From JAZKBN01 sp040388605 (GTDB lineage: Bacteria > Bacteroidota > Bacteroidia > Cytophagales > Flexibacteraceae), in assembly GCA_040388605.1 (NCBI GenBank), contig JAZKBN010000054.1:1-29300 (forward strand): DNA of 29,300 bases, in the 5' to 3' direction. The notes beneath the pieces are model-generated. The model saw nothing but the letters and a program-made list of their open reading frames with translations, ran no database searches and had not been told where the DNA came from. The position numbers were made by a program, and so were the translations under genes. Of this stretch, positions 24,448 to 29,300 are shown piece after piece (the first letter of the stretch is position 1; each line of letters begins with the position of its first letter).

Positions 24448-25113
24448 TTACTCTTTTGAAATGGAAACAGTCCTAATGTACTCATTCTTGCTATGTATTG
24501 TAAATCGTACACCTGAAATAACTGTGCTTGCCCCATCTACATTATAGTTCTCATCAATGAATCGGCTAATTTTTACATAGTCTGAACCATTGTACTGTAT
24601 ACTGCAACCGTACTTTAAAAAGGGCTTCATGTCTTCAACATCCGTGTATTCGTAATCGACACGGGTAGCCATTAAGCCAATCTCTGTAACATCAGAAACA
24701 CTTTTGGTGCACCCAACCTCGACTTGGTAGTTTATTCCGTTTTGGTCTGCGGAGCATTCATATATAGCCCCATCTGAATCTATGAACTTTTCCACCTTGT
24801 AGCCTTTCTTTTCAAGGTTGGCGTAAATGTCTGCTGCTTGCAGACCTTCAATATACTCGCACGAAGAAGCATTTGAGGCGACCCTGCCCACTAAATTCCC
24901 ATCCGAATCAAACTCATAATCTTTGCCGTTTCTTGATGTATCAACCTGCGAAACAGTTTCCTTACTTACGGGACTTTTGTCAGGTATGTTGCTTTTTTTC
25001 CTGATTACACCTATAAAACAAATAAGAACCCAAACGAGAAGGCCTCGGACAATATAAGATGGTACCCGTTCAACTTTTTCGGGATTAATGAGAAATTTTA
25101 ATAACTGCTTCAT
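24448..25113 (-). CDS. single-pass membrane protein of unknown function
   Basis: 221 residues. A short basic N-terminus is followed by one membrane helix (about 22-38, VRGLLVWVLICFIGVI) and then a basic turn (RKK), which suggests an N-in orientation. A polar linker (about 40-75) leads to a soluble domain with YEFDSDGNLVGRVASN, then GLQAADIYANLEKKGYKVEK and SDGAIYEC; four Cys are spread through it. The ADIYANLEKKGYKV segment looks like a small alpha/beta repeat, but no family could be named. The gene starts 2 bp from the end of a large palindrome (25116-25300) and ends 70 bp before the YhcG-type gene. It lies on the cargo side of the element. Confidence 0.65.
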   Translation of the reverse strand: MKQLLKFLINPEKVERVPSYIVRGLLVWVLICFIGVIRKKSNIPDKSPVSKETVSQVDTSRNGKDYEFDSDGNLVGRVASNASSCEYIEGLQAADIYANLEKKGYKVEKFIDSDGAIYECSADQNGINYQVEVGCTKSVSDVTEIGLMATRVDYEYTDVEDMKPFLKYGCSIQYNGSDYVKISRFIDENYNVDGASTVISGVRFTIHSKNEYIRTVSISKE

Positions 25114-25115
25114 GT

Positions 25116-25300
25116 TTGGGTTAGGTTGTAAAAAGTAGGCGCGAGACTCGATATACCTGCAACCAGAGGCACGACCAAGCGCCTATACAGCAAGGTACAC
25201 CAAGCCCGCGCCTTAACGCGGGTGCTCGGCTTCCCTTCGCTGTATTTGGATAGTTTTGGTCGTTTTCCGGTTGCGAAGGGGTTAGCTAACACTAACCCAA
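25116..25300. repeat. 185-bp multi-arm imperfect palindrome, candidate single-strand origin
   Basis: Arms pair from outside inward. TTGGGTTAG (25116-25124) pairs with CTAACCCAA (25292-25300), GCAACC (25159-25164) with GGTTGC (25269-25274), and ACGACCAA (25171-25178) with TTGGTCGT (25256-25263). ATACAGC (25185-25191) pairs with GCTGTAT (25239-25245), and CCCGCG (25205-25210) with CGCGGG (25217-25222). The whole block can fold into one long stem with internal loops. Single-strand origins of rolling-circle plasmids have this form, and the element encodes a rolling-circle initiator. Confidence 0.7.
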
Positions 25301-25410
25301 TATTTCAGAATATCTTTACCTACATAGTCTTTATAGTTTTCTCAAAAATAGCTGTTTATTGGGCTATTCACCAAAAAAAGTAAATATCAGCCGTTCTGAC
25401 AGGCTTAAAC

Positions 25411-25435
25411 CAAAGAAACAGGCTAATAAAAGCCT
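25411..25435 (-). terminator. weak terminator after the HTH gene
   Basis: AGGCT and AGCCT (25420-25435) form a 5-bp stem with a 6-base loop, about 30 bp past the stop of the HTH gene, followed on the minus strand by GTTTCTTTGG. Confidence 0.35.
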
Positions 25436-25464
25436 CAATTTGTTCATAATGTACATACGATGCT

Positions 25465-26082
25465 TTATCGGGTTAAGCGCCCGACAAGTTCACTAACCGT
25501 TGGTGGCAGGCCTTCTCCATACACTTCTCTCCGTCTTGCCTTTAGGTAGAAAATCATTGCCTTAACATCTCCGTTTATCCCGGCTCTGTATAGTGCAGAT
25601 TCCATATTGTCTGCCGAAGATGCCAAAACTTCATCCATGTATTCGGTAAAATGCAGGTCAGGTTTCATAGTTTTGCCATCCCCGTTTTTCCAAAGGTATA
25701 GGGTGCTACGGCTAATATTGGCTACCCGACAGGCCTTAGCAGAAAACCCGCCATTTTCTGCTAAGGCCACTATAAAGACAGCCTTTCTTTCACAGGCTTC
25801 GGCAAGACTTTGTGGGTACTTATTTAATTTTCGTTCCTGCATGTGCATAATAACCAAGTCCGTTTTTATATTCACTATATCGGCCAGTTGCTCGGTGGTC
25901 CATTTTGAATTGCTATAAGTGGTTTGCACCTCGTTCTCAAAGACTTGTCTAAGGTGGTGTAATTCGGTTGTGTTGTTTTCTTGCATTTTGAGGTAAGCGA
26001 TGCTAATAGTTGAAGGTAATGTAAGGGTGCTCAAATCGGTATACAGTCGTTTTTTTACACACGGTTTCATTCGGTTAAACAC
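25465..26082 (-). CDS. helix-turn-helix protein, terminase-small-subunit-like or regulator
   Basis: 205 residues. A helical middle (about 95-125) gives RKAVFIVALAENGGFSAKAC then RVANISRSTLYLWKN, a recruitment-type HTH (A-C-x-x-A-x-I-S-R-S-T-L-Y-x-W) as in phage small terminase and phBC6A51-like proteins. It is followed by FTEYMDEVLA, SALYRAGINGD and KAMIFYLKARRREVYGE, also typical of that group (a dimer helix and a GD-x-K-A-x-x-F-Y-L-K end). The first 32 residues overlap the Rep gene end by 16 bp; a start at MQENNTTEL (about 25987) would avoid the overlap. Directly after Rep in the same direction, it may aid or control replication or packaging. Confidence 0.65.
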   Translation of the reverse strand: MFNRMKPCVKKRLYTDLSTLTLPSTISIAYLKMQENNTTELHHLRQVFENEVQTTYSNSKWTTEQLADIVNIKTDLVIMHMQERKLNKYPQSLAEACERKAVFIVALAENGGFSAKACRVANISRSTLYLWKNGDGKTMKPDLHFTEYMDEVLASSADNMESALYRAGINGDVKAMIFYLKARRREVYGEGLPPTVSELVGRLTR

Positions 26083-26966
26083 TCTCCGGTTTCTTTGCTA
26101 ACATAGGCGGTAACATGCCAATTCATTTTCTCCATTTCAGATGTGGAAAACTTACCTTTAACCTTTTGCTCTTTAACAAGGCCGCGTAATTCCCCGAAGG
26201 CTTCAATAGTATGCAGATTTGCAACCGTGTTAAGAATAACTGCTATAGCCTCGCATTCGGCTATGCTATTAACATTATCGAAAGCTAATCCAGGTTTAAT
26301 CAGATAGCTCAAAGAGTTTTTCTTCTTGACTTTATCAACAGCAAAATCAACTTTTTGGGCATAGCCTAAAGCCTTTGGGAATTTTTCCAGCCATAAATTT
26401 TCATAGTGAAAAGCTGCCTGTTTCGAGTTAAGAATTAGGTGAATGTGTGGTTGGTATGTATTTGAAACAGAGTTACTCTTTATTTCATATTTACGAATAC
26501 CGGATAAGCTAACAGCTAAAGGCGATTTATGAGCTTGCCTCTTTACTCCCTTTCTTACGGTATCATGTATAGTTTTCCATACTCTATTTATTTCCTGTAC
26601 TGTTTCATTTAGAAGTGCCGCTTCACAAACAGGTATCGTTAAAGTAACAGACCAAACACAGGGCCATTTTTGAATGACATTCCAATAGCGGTAGAACCGT
26701 GCAGTTTCAGTAATCTTTGAGCATATTAGGCAAAATCTATTATGGCAGTAGCTGGGACAATATATCTTACCACCCTCACTTCGGTAAATGAGGTTAGAAC
26801 ATTCATGTGAAACCCTAAGTTTCATTTCCAAGTTGCTGATTTCTTCTTGTGTAAGGAATGGCTTTGGTTCCATGTGCTGTAAATAGGCAATAACTTGGCT
26901 TATTGCAGCGGAGTTAAGCCGCTTATTTGTATAAAGCCGCTTAACCGTATCAATATTGGACAACAT
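26067..26966 (-). CDS. Rep_1-family rolling-circle replication initiator
   Basis: 299 residues. A zinc-site-like cluster (CPSYCHNRFCLICSKITETA, Cys 70, 74, 79 and 82) is the C-x-R-x-C-x-x-C signature at the N-terminus of Rep_1 proteins. WSVTLTIP (about 105-112) is the first motif, QPHIHLIL (His 174, His 176) is the metal-binding H-x-H motif, and SLSYLIKP provides the likely nucleophile Tyr 221. Together these make an HUH endonuclease of the single-Tyr type, which nicks a double-strand origin and drives rolling-circle copying. Here it lies in an integrated element, so it may act after excision. Its start overlaps the preceding small gene by 17 bp and its end overlaps the HTH gene, implying one message. 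No nick-site sequence was recognised nearby. Confidence 0.82.
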   Translation of the reverse strand: MLSNIDTVKRLYTNKRLNSAAISQVIAYLQHMEPKPFLTQEEISNLEMKLRVSHECSNLIYRSEGGKIYCPSYCHNRFCLICSKITETARFYRYWNVIQKWPCVWSVTLTIPVCEAALLNETVQEINRVWKTIHDTVRKGVKRQAHKSPLAVSLSGIRKYEIKSNSVSNTYQPHIHLILNSKQAAFHYENLWLEKFPKALGYAQKVDFAVDKVKKKNSLSYLIKPGLAFDNVNSIAECEAIAVILNTVANLHTIEAFGELRGLVKEQKVKGKFSTSEMEKMNWHVTAYVSKETGECLTE

Positions 26967-27162
26967 AAAGACTATGGTTAAAGCCAGTATATTTTGTCCG
27001 TGTGTATATCTTAATATTTCCAGTATATAGAGGGGCTATTTGCCTTTTATCCTGAAACGGGGATGCTATTACACCATGATTAGTGCATAGATAAAGATAA
27101 GATGCCGATGGAGGTTCAGTGCATATTAGCCCTGACACCTTGAATTTTTGGAAAATTTCCAT
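26950..27162 (-). CDS. small protein of unknown function before rep
   Basis: 70 residues (begins MEIFQKFKVSGLICTEPPSA) with no recognised motif. It starts 10 bp after the excisionase-like gene and its end overlaps the first codons of rep by 17 bp. That tight packing supports a real translated frame that couples to rep. It has no Shine-Dalgarno site, and codon evidence is thin at this length, so it may also be only a leader. Confidence 0.4.
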   Translation of the reverse strand: MEIFQKFKVSGLICTEPPSASYLYLCTNHGVIASPFQDKRQIAPLYTGNIKIYTRTKYTGFNHSLYVVQY

Positions 27163-27172
27163 TGCAACACGC

Positions 27173-27451
27173 CTATTTAGCGGCCCCTCTGTTTAGATAG
27201 GCTGTAAGGTCGGCACGGCTGTAAGCTGTTCTTCTTTGCCCTAACCGGATACGCTTTATTTTGCCCTCCTTTACAAGTTTGTAAAGAGTGTGCTTACTGC
27301 AATTGGCAAGGAATTCACACGCTGCCGTTTCGGTTAAAAAGTCGGGCTGTGCGGTTGGCTGAAAGGAGCCTGAATGTATGCTTAGGGCAGACTTTACAGC
27401 TTCGGTAATGAAGGTCTGTAGTTGGTCTGCGTTTGTGATAATAAGTTCCAT
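27173..27451 (-). CDS. excisionase-like HTH_17 (MerR-type fold) DNA-binding protein
   Basis: 92 residues. FLTETAACEFLANCSKHTLY followed by KLVKEGKIKRIRLGQRRTAY and SRADLTAYL is the HTH_17 pattern: a first helix choosing a Ser/Thr-rich turn, then K/R-I-x-x-G-x-R and a closing S-x-x-D-L. Proteins of this form act as recombination directionality factors or small repressors in Bacteroidota mobile elements. It lies between the integrase side and rep in the same direction. It probably helps excision and regulates its own message; a short inverted repeat lies just upstream of its start. Confidence 0.75.
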   Translation of the reverse strand: MELIITNADQLQTFITEAVKSALSIHSGSFQPTAQPDFLTETAACEFLANCSKHTLYKLVKEGKIKRIRLGQRRTAYSRADLTAYLNRGAAK

Positions 27452-27473
27452 TGTAGTGCCCTGCCTAATTGGT

Positions 27474-27496
27474 TTTGTGTATCAGGGTATCACAAA
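27474..27496. promoter_or_regulatory. candidate operator upstream of the excisionase-like gene
   Basis: TTTGTG (27474-27479) and CACAAA (27491-27496) are inverted around TATCAGGGTAT, 23 bp upstream of the ATG at 27451. The word TTTGTGATA occurs again just inside the gene (27432-27440). Its position suits autoregulation. Confidence 0.35.
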
Positions 27497-27527
27497 GGAA
27501 TATGTAAAAAGCATTCAAAAAACACTC

Positions 27528-28343
27528 TTACCCCTTGCTCTTACCTGGGTAATTATTGATAGAATTTCTTATAACACCTTCAATTTCACTGCGTTTTAGT
27601 CCAACTATTTTATTTATATACTTACCCTTTTTTACTGCGGAATACTCTTTAATTATCTGCTTGGCCGAAGTTTCGTATTCCATATACAGTTCTTCCGCGA
27701 TATGTTTTATAGTTACTTTCTTTTCGTCTAACTTCGCCACATATTCCATAATTATTTCAGCCAATTGCTCAGCGGCAGGTTTCGCCGTTGTTGGTTTGTA
27801 GAACTCGTTGCCATCTGCTGCGATTTCATTTATATTGATAGCTTCGTAATTACTTGCAGCTTGTAAATGGTCTATTAGTATCATTTTGTTTTTCTCGGTA
27901 ACAACGGCTGTAATTGAGGGTATGTAATCGAATCTTAGCCATGCTTTGTAGCTCCTGCCTTGATTAGCCAGCAACAAAGCTCTGCCGCTGCCATCCAATA
28001 CTGCTTGGTCGTTTTTGCTTCTCCAATAATAGCTCCACTTCACAGACCCATATAACCCCATCAATGGTAAACTAAAATCTGGTTTATTATCTGCTTGTGC
28101 TACAAGCATATCCCAAATTAGGTTCCAAAGAAGGTTTACGCATAGAGTGCCGGGAGAATTTGTATCAATGTTCTTTTCTAACTTAAACCCAATTTCTGCG
28201 TTAATGCTTTTTATAACTTCATTATAGCTTACATTAAGATATTCTGCATTATAATCGCCAATCTGAAAACCAGTTTCACCATATTTCTTTATGGCTTTTA
28301 CCCATTTTCTATAATCCTCGAAAAAGTTCCGTGCATTTACCAT
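27528..28343 (-). CDS. unknown protein of the integrative element backbone
   Basis: 271 residues with no recognised domain and no signal or membrane segment. The first half is rich in aromatic residues (LCVNLLWNLIWDMLVAQ, GSVKWSYYWRS, SYKAWLRFDYIP). The second half is helical and charged (AEQLAEIIMEYVAKLDEKKV, IAEELYMEYETSAKQIIKEY) and ends with a basic tail. The pattern TIKHIAEELYMEYETSAKQI could be a degenerate HTH. It starts 21 bp after the integrase stop in the same direction, so it is probably co-transcribed with it. Its place between integrase and excisionase suggests a role in element upkeep rather than cargo, but this is inference from position. Confidence 0.6.
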   Translation of the reverse strand: MVNARNFFEDYRKWVKAIKKYGETGFQIGDYNAEYLNVSYNEVIKSINAEIGFKLEKNIDTNSPGTLCVNLLWNLIWDMLVAQADNKPDFSLPLMGLYGSVKWSYYWRSKNDQAVLDGSGRALLLANQGRSYKAWLRFDYIPSITAVVTEKNKMILIDHLQAASNYEAININEIAADGNEFYKPTTAKPAAEQLAEIIMEYVAKLDEKKVTIKHIAEELYMEYETSAKQIIKEYSAVKKGKYINKIVGLKRSEIEGVIRNSINNYPGKSKG

Positions 28344-28364
28344 ATAGTTATCGCGCTATTAATC

Positions 28365-29300
28365 TTAACCTATTTTCCTTATTTGTACTTCCGGTTGCCC
28401 CCATGCTGTAAAAAGTTCCTTTGCTAATACATCCGGTGTAATTTTTACATACTGCATAAGTATCCTAATATCCCGGTGTCCGGTTGCTTCCATAAGAGTT
28501 TCCGGCCTTACCCCTCTTTGCAGGCTGTAAATAATGAATGTTCTACGGCCTACATGGCAGGTAAGAAGTTCATGTTTAGGTAGGCTTTCCTGAATGCGCT
28601 TACCTCCCTTGTAAGAAACAATCTGCTCCATATCGGTTAAGCCGGCTGCAAAACCAATTTTCTTTAAGGCATCATTCATTTTTTGGTTAGATACAGGGTG
28701 GGGGAGCTTGCCGCCATACTTTTCTATAATATCCTTAGCCCTCGGATGTATAGGTATGAAAATTTCGTGATGCGTTTTGATGGTAGTAATCTTCAACTGA
28801 CTATTTTTATAGTTTTCCGGTTTAAGGTTCGCAAGGTCGGAGTACCTCAGCCCGGTATAGCACGTGAACAAAAACAAGTCTCTATGCCTATCCAAGCTCG
28901 GAGGCAAAACTGCATTTTCAACCTTAGCAAGTTCATCTTCATTCAAAAATTGTATTGTGGCTCTTTCTGCTTTGGGTTTCTTTATAGCAAGTCCTGAAAC
29001 AGGTACGTTAAAGCCATTTTCCGATGCCCACTTTAGAAAAACTTTCAGGTTCTTTATGTGGGTGTTTATAGTCCCCGAAGCATAGTTTGCCTTTATGTAA
29101 CCTTCCTCAATACGTTCCCCGGTTTTCTTATCTATGGTTTCTAAGGTTAGAGCAATGCTGTTGGTTTTGCATACCTCCATTACCTTGTTCCGGGCCAAAC
29201 GGTGAGCTTTGAGCGTATTAAAACCAAGCTTCCCTATCTCTGTCTGCCTGTCTATAAAAAGCTGCCAAACGCCAAAAAAATCGGTTATAGGCACATCTTT
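28365..29300 (-). CDS. tyrosine site-specific integrase, N-terminus beyond the right edge
   Basis: The frame is open to the window edge (KDVPITDFFGVW at the start), so the apparent GTG at 29294 is not the real start and an arm-binding domain is expected outside. The core-binding domain (DRQTEIGKLGFNTLKAHRLA, SGTINTHIKNLKVFLKWASE) precedes a full catalytic set: Arg in CYTGLRYSDL, Lys in TIKTHHE, H-x-x-R in CHVGRRTF, His in ATGHRDI and Tyr in MQYVKIT. It would integrate and excise the element at a tRNA 3' end. It is the outermost gene on this side, as expected beside the intact tRNA, and is unrelated to the integrase relic at 3014-3115. Confidence 0.88.
   Translation of the reverse strand, partial: KDVPITDFFGVWQLFIDRQTEIGKLGFNTLKAHRLARNKVMEVCKTNSIALTLETIDKKTGERIEEGYIKANYASGTINTHIKNLKVFLKWASENGFNVPVSGLAIKKPKAERATIQFLNEDELAKVENAVLPPSLDRHRDLFLFTCYTGLRYSDLANLKPENYKNSQLKITTIKTHHEIFIPIHPRAKDIIEKYGGKLPHPVSNQKMNDALKKIGFAAGLTDMEQIVSYKGGKRIQESLPKHELLTCHVGRRTFIIYSLQRGVRPETLMEATGHRDIRILMQYVKITPDVLAKELFTAWGQPEVQIRKIG

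Larger units (their letters stand above)
21865..29300 (-). mobile_element. integrative element with a rolling-circle Rep, inserted at a tRNA gene (right end outside window)
   Basis: The tRNA 3' fragment marks the distal end. All genes from there to the window edge are on the minus strand and more AT-rich than the surface locus. The integrase is the outermost gene at the other side, as expected next to the intact tRNA beyond 29300. The backbone is integrase, a 271-residue unknown, an excisionase-like HTH protein, a small protein, the Rep_1 initiator and a second HTH protein. The cargo side holds a small membrane protein, a YhcG-type nuclease and an HNH-like protein. Confidence 0.7.

Noticed and set aside
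25110..25292. Open frame of 60 residues, minus strand
   Set aside because: It lies almost wholly on the arms of the 25116-25300 palindrome, and its translation is explained by that structure.
25116..25300. Integron attC site
   Set aside because: GTTAGGT fits one half of the consensus, but the matching RYYYAAC half is absent at the other end and the orientation is wrong; no integron integrase or cassette array is present.
25364..25447. 27-residue frame with a lipobox-like LLAC
   Set aside because: Too short, no start support, and it covers the weak hairpin after the HTH gene; could be chance.

Overview
The window reads as a draft scaffold of a Bacteroidota genome, probably Chitinophagales or Sphingobacteriales. 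The evidence is two giant secreted proteins with type A Por-secretion (T9SS) sorting domains, two PID-CTERM small proteins, a TPR/LuxR-type regulator of the kind found in this phylum, a TAnnTTTG promoter-like box and mostly absent Shine-Dalgarno sites. A run of exactly 100 N (17228-17327) marks a scaffold gap.

Layout. (1) 1-1501, minus: the N-terminal 500 residues of a secreted right-handed beta-helix protein running off the left edge. (2) 1502-3569: an AT-rich graveyard holding an NHL-repeat gene relic, the left end of a degraded IS3-family element, an integrase relic and a nested 185-bp palindrome. (3) 3570-20838: a near-symmetrical surface-protein locus. On the minus strand lie a 2256-residue Ig/NHL/T9SS giant and its downstream PID-CTERM protein. 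Divergently on the plus strand lie a TPR-transmembrane-HTH regulator, a transmembrane protein with an HTH-like cytoplasmic part and a LamG-like exterior, a second giant (1766 residues as assembled) and a second PID-CTERM protein. Each giant is separated from its PID-CTERM gene by a terminator-like hairpin. (4) 20854-21795: a fuller copy of the dead IS3-family element. (5) 21865-29300: an integrated element, all genes on the minus strand. It starts at a 22-bp 3' end of a tRNA gene (attachment-site half) and runs past the right edge.

The surface locus looks like one functional unit. The giants would be exported and anchored by T9SS and carry NHL beta-propellers on an Ig-like stalk. In all four cases the propeller sits inside an Ig-like module at the same place rather than between modules. 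The PID-CTERM proteins are probably processed partners, and the two transmembrane regulators in the middle are plausible controllers. These roles are inferred from layout and domains only.

The integrated element carries a tyrosine integrase, an excisionase-like HTH protein, a Rep_1-type rolling-circle initiator, an HTH protein, several unknowns, and a far end with a frameshifted YhcG/DUF1016 PDDEXK nuclease and an HNH-like protein. A 185-bp multi-armed palindrome within it is a candidate single-strand origin. No relaxase or conjugation gene is visible.
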